NCBI GenBank assembly: GCA_020736575.1
Contig: JAGPYM010000005.1
Span: forward strand, 930,001 to 994,000
Length of the DNA stretch: 64,000 nucleotides
From: Thelonectria olida
Taxonomy: Eukaryota; Ascomycota; Sordariomycetes; Hypocreales; Nectriaceae
Reading direction: 5' to 3'
Both the position numbers and the translations under genes were made by a program. The notes beneath the pieces were generated by a model that was given only the letters and a program-made list of their open reading frames with translations, did no database searches and had not been told where the DNA came from. This document shows positions 36,161 through 48,859 of this stretch, in pieces (the stretch's first letter is position 1; each line of letters starts with the position of its first letter).

Positions 36161-38905
36161 GACTCTGCACTGATGCCCGCTGGCTCGCCCTTATGCAGAG
36201 TCGACTCGGATGACAGGTGGAAAGCAGCCACGAGGACGGGATGGTGTGGCTGGCGTTGAAAAAACGACAAGCGAGTCAATGAGCGGCTCTGTCCTTTGCA
36301 CTTTCAATGCCTAGTTGACGCTGCTCAGACGAATGGAATGGCGTGGACATACAGCATCGACGGTGTTCTTTCAAGATGCAGTCCAAGCACAAGACGAAAA
36401 CGGCATGGATGAGCCGGCCCGCGTCTTCCCCGCTCGCTCCCTGCGACACCACATTCACACCGAGGTAGCGAGGCTCTTGCTCACTTGCTCGCTCGCAGTT
36501 GAGGCTTGAGCACACCATCGCTCATCGCCCGCGTGGGTGCATGCATTGTATCCCACCACAACCACATAATCGTCACAAAACACCATTACAGGCTGAAATA
36601 AAACGAAAAAGCGTCTGTTTCGTTGGTCACGCTCGGCCGATCGACCGAAACCCAACGCGGCATGTGTCCGAGACCACCCAAGGCCCAGCTGCTGATGCAT
36701 GGCGCCCAGCTCACTGCCGACAGCCAGTCACACACTCAAGAAATAGCAAGCATCACGCCTTTTTGTGAGGCTGTACCAAGCCATGGGCGTTTTTCCTACC
36801 CAATGCAGCATGGGGAAGGGTCCATCTTCAGCAAAACCTGCTTGTCGGGGAGTATCCTCTCGCAACTGGTTGGTTGGTGGTTGCATCGTCGACGCTCATG
36901 ACCCTTTAGCACATTTGCGGCCCAGCTTGGTCGAGCAGGAGGCTGAGAAGGTGTGCACAAGACCCCCTCGATCGATCGTCATTTCACATGGACGATGAAC
37001 CGCCCCAAGGATTCGACACCATGACCAGGGCAGCCCTCCCTTGTATCTTCACCCTCCGGCACCGACATGATGTTCGTTTGGAGTTTAAGACATCTCTTTG
37101 CGCTGTGGCTTGGTTCCCTGCTCCGTGCCTCACTGGACTCGCCAAACCAGGCATGTCGGACCTACGAGTTTGAGGTCAGGGAGGCGTCATGACAATCGGC
37201 GACGCCGGCGGGCCGGTGGGTGTCCCGTTCCAGTTCGTCCGCCTGGCTGGTGTCTCATTCGTCGGTGTAGGAATCGAGCCTGGATCATCTGCCGCCATTC
37301 CCCACGGCCATCCTGATAGAACTACTACGTCGTTGTGTCATACCGCGGAAACGTTGGCAAGCCACGTCTATCCATTCGGACAGCGTCAACGCTTTGGTGA
37401 ACCCCCAACACGCCTCCTTCGAGCTGTCTTGACGTGCCGGACAGTCTTCTGGTGCGGTATCGCAACATCCATGTTTGGGGGATTTTCGGCTTGGCGTGGG
37501 ATTGCGATGCAGTCTGGAAGCTTCTTTACGTTGGGGTCTCCTTCAACGGAAATGTATTATACCAAGTCGTTGCATATCTACGTCGTACCTATGTTCGTAT
37601 CAAACAATTCCAGACGGAAAACAAGACGAAAACGATATGTGCCTACAGCTGATTCCCGGCTTGTCCATGAAGTCAAGACGACATCTCAAAACCGGGTGCC
37701 CAGCAACGAGTTCATTCGATCTATGCCAGAGCGAAAACATCCAGGCCAATGGAGAGCAAGCACTGAATGTCGATAATACGATGATGAAATCACCGTATAG
37801 CTGGCAAAACGGTCACAGGATACGAGAGCTGCGTTGGGATAGGTTAGTTGACGACATGAGCCATCTCGAGCTCCTGGGAATCTTCGGGCTTTTGCTCAGA
37901 GACTCTTCTCTGCCAGACAGATTGGTCTAGATCAGCTTGACCACAGGCACAACCACTGCAGGAACTGCAAGAGGTTGCCGGAGAAGAAAAATTCCTCATT
38001 TGAGGCATCAAGTCAGGATGATGAGCTGTGCGCCCATCGCACGACAGCCGCATCGCTGACGGTACATGTCGCCGAGTTGCCGTAGCCTGAGCGCGAACAC
38101 ACCGAGGGTGGTGTGTCTGTCATGGCTCAAACGGAACTTCAGCGTCACCCACCATCAGAGCCTCATCCTCGAGTTGACATCAGTTCCGAATGTCGGGACG
38201 GAGACTCCGGTCGATCAATTGTAGATGCTGCGATCTGCGAGTTCACGGCACAAAAGGCAGTGAGTGAGTCGTGGCGCCAGCAAGTCGACTTGGTTTCGTC
38301 GAGACTTGCAGAACTTGGAGAAAGAGGTGAAAGGAAAATTTTTCCAAGTGCGATGATACGGTAAATTTTCAGTTTGCAATCATGCCCTGTCAGCGTGGGG
38401 GTACTGCCCGCCATTCGATGCCTGAGGACAGAGTGGAGTGTGGGTGCGCCAATGAGAATGGACCTCCCACGCCGCGGAACAGGTGGCCAATCATAGAGCG
38501 CAAGCCGGAAGAAAGGGATGGCCCCTCTCAAGTCGCGTTAACCTGCCTTAAGCTTAGAGAGCTCTGGGGCAGGAGAAATGGTGAAGCGGACGGGCTCTGA
38601 AAGTCCGTCTTTTGCCTCGCCTCTGTCCTGACAGGAACTGTTGGTCCCCGGGATACATGGACACACCATCGGTGACGTCCGCCTAGGAATGGTTCGGTGG
38701 TGAATATGACGCCTTGCCTCTCCAAGATGCAACTTGATTCCCTAGAATCGCACCCAACTCAAATGTAATGCACTGCACAGAAGTACGGGTGCCACCGGTG
38801 ATCCATCGTGACCTCTTCTTATCCCGCATGTGGTCCCCAACGACCCGACAGTAACGGAATTGCCCTATGGTTGCCATATAGCACCGGGTGGAAATGAAAG
38901 GCCTT

Positions 38906-38942
38906 CCCCCCCCCCTTTTCCCGGCCTACCTCCGGCCTACCT
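38906..38942. repeat. C homopolymer followed by an 11-bp direct repeat
   Basis: Ten C at 38906-38915, then CCGGCCTACCT twice in tandem (38921-38942). This is a slippage-type simple repeat in the gene-free region. Confidence 0.75.
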
Positions 38943-41900
38943 CCGGACATGCAACTGAGACCAGACAGATCAGTAATTTCGTGATGGGTCGACAAAGACG
39001 CGGCTAAGTCAAACAGGAGAAGCGCCCTCACTGAGTTCGATTTGAGACGCATTTCAAAGAGAACTAGTCGCTGGAGCTGAGAAGTCTCGGCTGTCAAGCG
39101 TCAAGTCGCAAGACCCAAGGTAAGAAATGGTTTCGGCGCCAAACCGGCGAGGCCAAGGGACGTGATCTGCAAGGCCGGCAACTTGTAGTCTAGCGAATCT
39201 GCGTTCAAAGATCGCCGTCTCTCTCATACCCTAAGTGGCCGAAAAGCCACAATGCGGGATGATGGATACGTAGCTGCCGATGGGGGCGCTTGTTGGCTTT
39301 GTGGCAAATGAGGTTGTTGCGTTGGAGTCGCCGGAAGTAAAGGCATTTGCTGCAGAGTCACTGTGCCTCGTGCGACTATGCCTCAGAAGGAGGCTCTACT
39401 GAAGCCACATAGCAGCACAAATCAGAGGTCGTGGAAAAAAATTCACAACACCTGCATAATACATTGTCGGATGGTATCCTGTAATAGCGATTCGAGAACT
39501 GTCCGGCCGGATCCGGCAGCTAAACAATCAGTAATTTCTTGGCCGCTCTTCATCGGCAGTTGGTACTCGACGATCACTCGAGTATTTCTTACTGTTCTGA
39601 TGGTTTGTCCTCTGACAACCCTGCACATCTTTGGCGGCGTTGCTCTGCACCGCGTATCCGCTGGCCTTCCTGAGCTGTCCTCGAATTGCATATGTATGTG
39701 TGAAGTACAAAGCAGTCTGCAGCTACCCACCTTTTGCACTGAGGTGAGAAGCATTGGAGCTAGCCTGGTCCAAGCTCCCAATAAGGTGCAGGGGCGCAGG
39801 CTTCTAGAAAACCACCTGGAACCAAGCCCGTGCGAATCCGGTTTGAAGGATTGAAGCTGGGATCCTGGGGCCAATCAGGTCGAGTCGCGAGAGGTGCGGG
39901 AGGGTGGATGGATGCATGTGGAGGGTGGTGGGACCGATGGCACCTCAGGACGAGGCAGGCAAGGCTTCCGGTCCATTTTCGAGTGACCTAGACGACAGTG
40001 CGAAAAGCAGCTTGAACAGACGGCCCCTTGCATGAGGTCTGTAAGTGCGCGTGTCAGCTCGAATGCGACAGCCGCTCGCTTTCTAGCTGTCTCGGCATCT
40101 TGTTTTAGTATAATCATGCCGGAGCAAGAAGGGGAGCGAGCTACCAGCAAAAGACAGGACGATGCAGCCAACCTGGTCTGACAATTCCTCGGGCCGTAAC
40201 TAACATTGACAAACCGCGGTGTCAGACTGGCCTTCTTTTGGGCAAAACGAGAGCCATGAACGCTGGGGCCTTCCGGGCAGGCAGGTTGAGGGTGGATTCC
40301 GTGGCGGGCGCTCTGCTAGTTAAATATCAGGAGCAAGAAGTGGCGTAGGCGCTGAGGGTTCTATTCGAATAGTACTTCCAGGCCTCTTTGGGGCCACTTG
40401 AAGTGATGGCTATCGGTAATTTGATTGATGAGTGGCTAAGGTATTGTCACTGTGCTATGTAACTATTAATCGGACTTGTTACGGACAAAACAAATGACGG
40501 GAATCGGCGATCCATTGAGCGGCAGCCGCTGGGGTAGTTGACTGGCTGGCTTGTGAAACGGCATAATGAAGAATTTCACGATGCCCGGTAGCCATTCCAC
40601 AATTGCCCATGATGACGCTTCAGTGACCCAAGAACGGAGAGCACTGCGTGAGGCCCAGCATGAACCTTGCTGGTTTCTTTCGGACCGCGGCAACACACTC
40701 ACGGCGCCTCCCGGTCGTCGTGCCAGTCTCATTTTGCAGCGGAGTGCGTGTGAGATGGGACCCTGCGTGAGCCTCGTGGGCGTGGGCATGGTTGGCGTGG
40801 GAGTCGGCATGGGGCATCGACATGGATGCGGCAGCGGCTGCGGGCGTGAATGCGTGGGTGAGACATTGACCCGTGACTGACGGGTCAGAGCCCCCGCGAA
40901 ATTCGCTGGGTTGGTACCTGCGTGATTCCGTGGCACTGCATTGGTTTTTTGCTGGAACGAGTGTCCTTCGCTCGTTCGGAGCCCCGAATAGAGGGAATCC
41001 GACAGCCGATGGTGGAGGTTCCCAGCTTGGATGTGCCGCCTTCAGGACACAGAGAGTTGGCCTTCACCCGGCGCCATTGGGTTTCGGCTGTCGCAAAGGG
41101 CGGCTCTACTTCATAACTAATGCTCATCACGGTGGGAGGAGCGGACCCGAGCCTGGATCATGTTATGATGGACTCTGGAAGGTCAATCCCATGCCATTTC
41201 TCCAGCCTAGGACACCGAGGGGATATGAGAAAGCGGGGGATATGTGCGTACGGCCCGAGAATCGACCTCTCTGCTGTGCAGCTGGTGCTGCGAATGTCTC
41301 ATGGTGCTGCTGCTGCATCGTTTAATTCGCACGAACGGGTGTCTTCTGCGGCTGGCTGAATGGGTTGGTGGCGACAGGCGAGCCTGGGTTCAAGAATTGG
41401 AGTTGGACTCCCCCACTGGAGCGCGTGTCTGGGCCTTTGCCGCATCGGTCGCAAACAAGGATTGAGAGCCCACTGAACAAGTCAGCCAGCGTCTTGCCAG
41501 CACAGCAGCCCGCACCGCCATGCATCTCCTTTGCATGCAACAGAGCGGCAATGGTCGGACGGTCCAAGGTGTCCCTTCAAAGGCCATCCCATCCATCCCA
41601 TCCCATGGGCCCGGATGGGTCCACTTAGAAGACTAGACACACGGTGGCCATTGAGTTGCATGTACGAATAAGCACCTCAGGGCAGAATAGGTACCAGAGA
41701 GGACGGGTTGGTAGGCACGGGAGGATGTCGTCGGGGAACAGGGCTGACGGAGAGAAGGCCACTGTCCCGGGTCGTGCGCCGTCAAGTCTGGGGGGTGGCG
41801 GGCCATTGACCACCCGTTGGCGAGTCTGCTTGGCCGCTATTGTTGCTCTTGCAGCAGAAAATCTCCCGGCCACCCGCTTGCCCGCGTTCTTCCGTTAGGA

Positions 41901-44136
41901 TCCGTGCTGACGTCGCGGGGGAAGCTGGGGAAGTAGTGCTTCCCCGGCACAAATGAACTGTGGCATGGGGATTAAAGTGCACAGCTAAGGTTGATGATTT
42001 GGCAGCGTTGTTGCTGCACCGTCGCGCGTATATCACATCGTGGACCAGAATGGCTGGGCGCAGGTTCCAAGTGAATCAAGCGCTGTCAAAATGGCCGAAT
42101 AACAGGCGCATGCACACCGGGCGGAGACGGGTTCTTGAGGTTTCGGGCTGTCGACGAACGACGAGCGGCTTCGGTTTGGGGGGCTGAGACAGAGTGAGCC
42201 GTTAGACGCTCTGAGGGTCGGAGGATGGGATCGAAGGATGTCTTACCTATTAACGGGAGCTGGACTGGATCTTCACCGGGTCGGCCCAGGTTAGCCTACA
42301 ACAGTTGAGCGTCGTCGTCGCGAACTAAATGTCGACAGTTCAATCGATCGCCGCCCAGCTCGTGTGAAGAAGGCGAGCACACTACGACTGGTGTGGCAAG
42401 GCGAGGCATACCGTCTCAGTCAAACGCAGCGCCTTCAACGCCATCACCTACCGAGCTAGGCAGTCGAACCAATTCATGCGACGAAGAAGGCAATGTCCAG
42501 CAAATCTCCCGTCAGCCAAGCCCGCGCGACCTGGACAGTCCCTGGATCGACAGTCCGTATTCGTCGAACGGCATAAATTAGGCGGCTCGAAGGTTTAGCA
42601 CTGCCAGCCTAGGACTCGTACCAGCTCATTGTCAGTAACTTTTGTCGAGTCAAGAACAGCTCCAATTGACGCGTCGTTTTGATGCAGTAATTTTAGACTC
42701 CAGCTGTCCTCGGATGCAAGGGTGTTAAGATCTTCATCTCCCAGAATCCATTCCACCTGCTTTTTTGCACCAGGGCAAGAAGGTAAGTGGACTTTTTTTC
42801 GTACCGGGCTCTGACGTAAACGCTACGAGCCCAAGGGCAACCTACACGGAAGGCCCTTTTTAGGAGAAGCGCGGAGCAGGTGCGACGCAACAGGGGAACT
42901 TCAAAGTGACAAAGCCTTTGTCATGGGTAATCTGGGGACTGTGAGATTCTGGACCATCCCAGGCCCTGGACGGGTCGACAGGTCGCGTGGTCATATCTGA
43001 CGAGGGTCGATTCAGACAAGCACAATGATGTCGCAACTGGGCTGGTTCTGGGGTCCGAAGGATGGGGTGGCTTGCAAGCCCGAAAGCAACAATTATTAGC
43101 GACCCAACAACAGCAACAACAACTAGGGGAGGACCTACAGACGGAAAAGCAGGCGAATCAGGAAACAAAACAAAGCAGAAGCTAATCAATTCAAAGCAAG
43201 GCAAAACACAGGGCGAAAGACGACTGACAGATGCCGACGATAAACCTTGCAGAGGTTGCCGCACCATGCAGGGAGCCAAATCCGATCCAATCAACCCATG
43301 GAGCTCCAAGCGAGCCTCGTTGACTGGAGCTTGCGACTGATGGATCAATGACGGGGCGTAAACTGGGGACACAAAAGACAACAGGAGGCTTGGTCATGGC
43401 TGTGAGTTTGAGAAAGAGAGTGAGAGAGGCAAAGCATCAACATCTAGGACAGGGTCCCAATGCCATCTTCGTCATGCTGAGAGGCTCTCCTCTAGACCGC
43501 TCTTCCTACGACTCATCGACACCTCTTCAAGAAAAACATTGGGGGTCAGCCGGGCAAAGTTCTCTACAAATAGCAGTGGAGTAAGTCAATAAGGGTCCGA
43601 GACGGGGACCTGGCAATGTCATGTTGATGAAGACGGGGCCACGAATACCTTACCCAATAAGAGATGGAACGGGTCCGAAGTCCCCTAACCCTCATTGAGT
43701 AACTCTGAGCAGATGCGCCCTCCGGCACTGGCACCAAGCCCGCACTATGAAGTGCCTACATATTTCCATCTCTCATCTATGTTCAGGATACGCTGTATCC
43801 GCTGGAGCTCGTTTGACACCGAAGCCCGGACCGGAGACGATTGGATCTGGAACCAAGGCCATGGGCAGAGACCCAAGTGCCAACTCCATCACTATCCCTC
43901 TTGAGGGAGAGCTGCAATACTCATGTACCTCGTCGAAAATAGGCCAACATAAAACGGCACACTGTCTTGGGGGTATCCGCCAGCAACTTAGAGGATGCAT
44001 TCCTAGGCAACCCAGCTCCCGAAGATGCTCCGTTGACGGCGGCGGCAGACCTTTTTTTTTTTTACCTTTTGTCCCTTCAGGGAAAATCTTTGTCCTTTCC
44101 CCTTCCTGGATATGCTACGCCCTTTGGCCTGCCCAA

Positions 44137-44166
44137 CCCTGCCCTGCCCTGCCCTGCCCTGCCCTG
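44137..44166. repeat. (CCCTG)n pentanucleotide repeat
   Basis: About six tandem CCCTG units in noncoding DNA. A second short repeat, (GCAGCC)n, lies at 44315-44334. Confidence 0.85.
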
Positions 44167-44314
44167 GATTCGACGCTTTGCTTTTTGCGCGACACCACCC
44201 GCCAACGGCCACTAGACTGTGAGATACTGCGGTGTCAGGTACATGTCAGTGCTTGACACACACACGATGATACCTATGGCGCAGGTCCCCTGTTGTAGGA
44301 GCAGAGCTACACTC

Positions 44315-44334
44315 GCAGCCGCAGCCGCAGCCGA
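44315..44334. repeat. (GCAGCC)n hexanucleotide repeat
   Basis: About three tandem units, followed by a GC-rich segment with runs of C and G up to about 44375. No gene is associated. Confidence 0.6.
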
Positions 44335-46089
44335 CGCCGGCTACCGCGGGGGGCGGCCCCCCCCTGATGATGGTTCTGGGTGAGGCCCCTCGCTGCGACA
44401 TTGTTTAGAGCACAGAGCAGTTCCAGGGCCATGTCATTCAATAGTTACAGGGCATTTCCCATTACAGGCATTTACAGGCATTTTGGGTATTGGAGTGCAG
44501 CATGCATTCTATGGGGCTTCAAGTGCGAAGCCGTCATAGTGGAATGGACACCAGGCAAGGAACCTTCTTTGTCAAGGGCCTCGCGGTCTGTACAGTGCTC
44601 TGTGCGGCTGTGATGGGACTCGAGAGGGGAATTGTCGTATCGAGGCCGATGCCGAACTCGTGACATTCCACACATTGATGTTTGAATGTCGTCTGCCATC
44701 TGTCGCTTTGTCGCCTGTTGCCCGACGTCCATGAGCCGTTCCTCCTGTAGTCCGTCCGAGGTTGGAGTAGAAATGGAGGGTAGCGAGAAGCACCACGGTC
44801 CAGTGAGGATCGTCGTAGAGGTCCGAATTGTTCCATGAGCTTACGAAGTAAGGTGTGGTGTTGTGGTTGAGAATAGAATGCGCGTGGTTGAAATGCTGTC
44901 CCGGAAATTGGTAGTGTGGCTAATAATCAATCATTATGCCATGCAACTGCGACGCACTGCGCTGTGAGCTGTCCGCGCTCCTGCCCGCTGGGAGCCTCCA
45001 CTGGGATAATGGGTGCTCCTCCTTCCTCTCCGCCTCTCCCTCTCCGTCTCCTCTAGAATCCATCCGCTCCGTCCTCCCAATAACAACAATAACAACGACA
45101 GCCTGCCATCATCTTTCGGTTCTCCGACCCCACCAAATTCGTTGCCTCCACTTCATCCCATCGCAGACAAGCCACCATCAAGCATCCCACCGTCCAAGGG
45201 CCCACCGTCACCTTCGTGCGGCCAGCGGTGCACCATCACCCACATGCACACCACCCCCCCACCCATGGACAAGGGGCCACACGAATCCACGATGGAACCA
45301 GGGGGGCAAGGAGCATTTGGGGGACCCGGCGCTTGTCCACCGATGACCTACGACGTGTACAGAATGCAGGAGAGCTCTAAACAGCAGGAGAGATCATGAC
45401 AGGAACAGGCCCGCGGCAACGAATCGAATTATGTCGAGGTTTGATTCTTGTGCTTCACTTACTTGTGCTTCTCAGAATAACGGTTAGAAATTTCTAGGCC
45501 CGTTGAAAGTACCCAATCCGCCATGGACGGCTTTGAGAGTAGGTAACGGGTTGTCGATGCGATGGATGGGGCACCGAATCTCTCCCCCGGCCACCAGGCT
45601 CGTCATGGTCATTCTCTTGATCCCTTGGCTTCTGGCTCCAGCCCCAACGCCCCCAAGCCGGTCCAGTCGCCGCTTGCGCCATCGTCCCACACACTGTGCA
45701 GCCGAAGTCTTCTCATCGTGCCCGTGTCCGCGCCTCCACGCCTCGCCATTCTGTTCTCGGTCATGACCCTGGGGACGCCACGGGCAATTGCAGGCAGGCA
45801 AAGCCAAAAGGCACCCAAGCGATTCGCGAAGTCTCGGATTGACTCGTTGCGACGATGCAGTCACAGTCATCCGTCGTCACCAGGCGACACCTCGGAGGCT
45901 TTAGGGACCCAAGTACGAATACTAGACGGTACAATATTACACTTCCAAGGACTGATGGAAGAGCGTTTCTATCCCAGTAACCTGACATGGCAGGCGTTCG
46001 CTCTCGCTGCTCTACCCCGAACTTGGGCCGCCCAACCCGATCACATCCCATCCCATGAATCTCCCCATGGCCAAGCCTGATATATGATT

Positions 46090-47365
46090 TAAAAGAAGGC
46101 GATGCCCCATCCCTCTTCCCTTCCTTGGACTTTTCCACCTTTTCTTCGCCTCTTCTACTGTCGTGTTGATTGCTGCAGCAGAAGAAGTCAGTTTCCTTTG
46201 CGTGTGCGTGCGCAAGAGCGTGCGAATCGTTTTGTCCGCTGGACCTCAACCTCTTCTGTCGCCTCGCCTCGTCTCTATTTCGGTCTGGTCTGGCTGCCGA
46301 CGTCACCAGCAGAAAGACGCCCCAAGCCCAACGAGCGAGCGAACGAGAGGATAGGCTGTGACAGCAAAGGGACCCCCGTACATTCTCCGACCCTCCGACC
46401 CTCCGGGCCGACCTCTTCCTCTCTCTCCACCCACATCAGCGTCTCCAGTAAGGCGGCTTGGTCTTGGCTTGTCGACATCGACGTTTATTAGCGGCCACCC
46501 GAGCTGGGCGCCAAACCCGCTTGCACGGCTTTCTTTGGCTTTGCCTTGGTCTTGACTTCCCGGGACCTGGCACATCTGTGTGTACTGCACATTTACACCA
46601 CAGTGCCGTCCTTTACGAAGTACCTGAGCAACCCCCGGTCATCGCTCGCCGACCTCGTCCTCGTCCCTCTGGGCCTCCACTCCACCCAAACTGACACTCA
46701 TCCATCTGTCTCCCACCTTTTTTTAATCCCTTCCCACACGCCTCTCCTTCATCCTTCCACACCTCTCACCCACCACCCCCCAAGGAAGCCAGAGCAAGAA
46801 GCGCATCGCTGCCCCAAGGCACCCAGGGAAAAAAAATCTCCACCCGCCGACCGGCGCATCTCCACTCCCGTTCCTCACTCTCATCAATTGGTTTTGTCCA
46901 ACTTGTCCTCGAAAACTTTTGTCGTTTTCCTTTCTCCAGCCTCTCCAGCTTCAGTTTCTTGTCTCCGCTGCGAAATGATATTGTAGCAGACTGGCGTCCT
47001 TGGTCGTCCCCCGTTTTCCCCATCTTCCTTTGCCACGGCTCTTTAGCGTGGAAATCCTCTCTCCCTACCTCGCCAGCTTACACTCCGAACCCTCGTCCTT
47101 TTCCTCCTCGGATTAACACACAGACGGCCCTTGGATTCCCCAAGCCCACCCTGGTCGCTCACCTCGATTCCTCGATTGCCCCGATTTCTGAGACAAAAGC
47201 AAGTAATCAACCTTGCTTCTGCCCAGACGCTGTCGACAGCTGCAGGCCTAAGCTTCTTCTCACAAACACCAACATCAGCTACAACTCTTACTTTCCGTTC
47301 TCACTCCGGCCCTCTTCTCCCCCCCACGCCGCAATTACCGATTTAAGCAACTCAGCTCAGTCACA
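46090..47365 (+). promoter_or_regulatory. Pyrimidine-rich promoter/leader of the copper-fist gene
   Basis: The plus strand is unusually rich in C and T over 1.27 kb directly upstream of the copper-fist ATG, as in many fungal promoters and 5' leaders. If transcribed, it carries several short upstream ORFs. The transcription start cannot be placed from sequence. Confidence 0.45.
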
Positions 47366-48859
47366 ATGATAATTGACGGCGAGAAGTACGCCTGCGAGGC
47401 CTGCGTCCGCGGCCACCGCGTTAGCAACTGTCAGCACTCGGGTAAGTGACGTCGGCGCCAATATCCCTCGTTCAGCCGCGGGGCTCCCAACGCAGTCTCC
47501 TGGGCGTAAAGCTCAACCTCCAGAGCTACCGAGCTCGAGATTGAGCCATCATTCATCCAATGCTTGCTAACTCTTGTTGTCTGCTTTCAGATCGTCCACT
47601 CCAACACATCAACAAAAAGGGCCGACCTGTTTCGCAATGCGCTCACTGCCGTGCTATGCGAAAGTCGCGCTCCGCCCACATCAAGTGCGATTGCGGCGAA
47701 AAGACTAGCAAGTGCCAACACTTGCAACCGACCGTCGAGGGACACAAGGGTGAGCTTCAATTCCTCATGAGAGCCGTGAGATGATTCGGCGAATTGCGGT
47801 ATATTAATAACGGCCCTTGCAGAAACTTGCTGTTGCAATCACGGCGGCCGATGCTCATGCGGCGGCAAGAAAGAGCCTGCTCTTGATACTGTCCCTGAGT
47901 CCGACTCAGAGGGCGAGTCCCAAGCAACTAGCGCTACTGGCCGCCCTCGGGCTCCGACCCGGCGGAGGCGGGCCAACACCGTCCACTCTGACGGCGTTCT
48001 GACCTTCGACCAGAATGGCCACCACAAACCTGCTCATCGTAACAATCGCGTTGCGCAAAAGTGTGGCCCTTACCAGCTTAACCGGGTCAACTCGGCTCAC
48101 AGCACCGGCAGCCTGGGCACAGACAGCATGATGCAGAAAGGAACCCGAGATCCGCCAAGCAGCCGGGCTCGCGCCGCTAGTACCCGGGAACAGCGCCGAG
48201 TCAAGTCGGAGACCGCCTCTCCACTCATGAGCGGCACTCCCGGCTTTCAGAATCTCAACAGCAACTTGCCCCCATTAGACCTGTCAGGCATTGAATATCC
48301 GCCCTACATGCCCAACAGCACATTTGATCTCTTCGGTTCCGGGTTCAACTCGGAGACAGATGGTCCCATGTACAGCGCCGGACTGAGCGCCACTTCAGTT
48401 GACTGGAGCCACTACGAATTCTCAGACATCAAGGGCGAGAGCTTCACTCCCTCAAGTTATAGCCAGGCTGGAGCCCAGAGCTTCAATGGCCTGTTTGACT
48501 TCGGCAGTGGCTCCGAGCATCTTCCTCACCTGGCTAACACGACTTCGACTTCTGGTGAGGTCTCCGAGGTGGAAGATTTCATGTCGGGTGGCGATGCCGA
48601 CTACGAGAGCTTTGGTGCTGGCAGCGCCTTTCTACGACAGAACATGATGGCCGGGTCAGGCGACCTGACGAGCATTGACTACGACAGCTTTTACAAGAGC
48701 ACCGACAGCGGCCCCATTGCTGGTGGGGGTCTCTCCATGGTCGAAGATGACCCCGCGTTTTGGATGCCCAACTACAACGAGAGCGCCATCACGACAACCA
48801 TGGACGAGAGCCCCGACCCTCTGGCCCCCGCTACGATGCAAAGTCTTTGGGAAATGTGA
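47366..48859 (+). CDS. Copper-fist transcription factor (GRISEA/Cuf1/Mac1 type)
   Basis: Copper-sensing regulator. Exons 47366-47441, 47591-47749 and 47823-48859 give 423 aa. The copper fist is complete: zinc ligands C10, C13, C22 and H24 (KYACEACVRGHRVSNCQH), then DRPLQHINKKGRP, whose KGRP contacts the DNA minor groove, then QCAHCR and KCDCGEK. A Cys cluster after the second intron (CCCNHGGRCSC, residues 81-91) is a likely Cu(I) site. The rest is Ser/Gly/Asp-rich with acidic stretches, as in activation domains, and ends in MQSLWEM. In Podospora GRISEA and yeast Mac1 such proteins switch on high-affinity copper uptake when copper is scarce. The Cys cluster lies near the fist, as in Ace1/Cuf1, so the direction of copper control should be tested. 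Introns are 149 and 73 nt. Confidence 0.93.

Larger units (their letters stand above)
36161..47365. other. 11.2-kb region without a supported gene
   Basis: The longest gap of the window. Left end: upstream region of the reductase gene. Right end (about 46090-47365): pyrimidine-rich leader of the copper-fist gene. Between them are many short ORFs on all frames, up to about 195 aa, without domains. Simple repeats occur near 38906-38942, 44137-44166 and 44315-44334. I could not assemble a gene, a tRNA or a transposon. A fast-evolving or noncoding gene could be missed here. Confidence 0.45.

Noticed and set aside
37189..37776. 195-aa plus-strand ORF
   Set aside because: Starts with ATG but shows no domain, no biased composition and no splice partner; not above chance in an 11-kb spacer.
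39363..39854. 163-aa plus-strand ORF, with a 143-aa ORF opposite
   Set aside because: It begins only at GTG, has no family resemblance, and is open on both strands, as in random sequence.
45013..45399. 128-aa Pro/Ser/Asn-rich ORF
   Set aside because: Composition follows the local CA/CT-rich DNA; no domain or splice sites.
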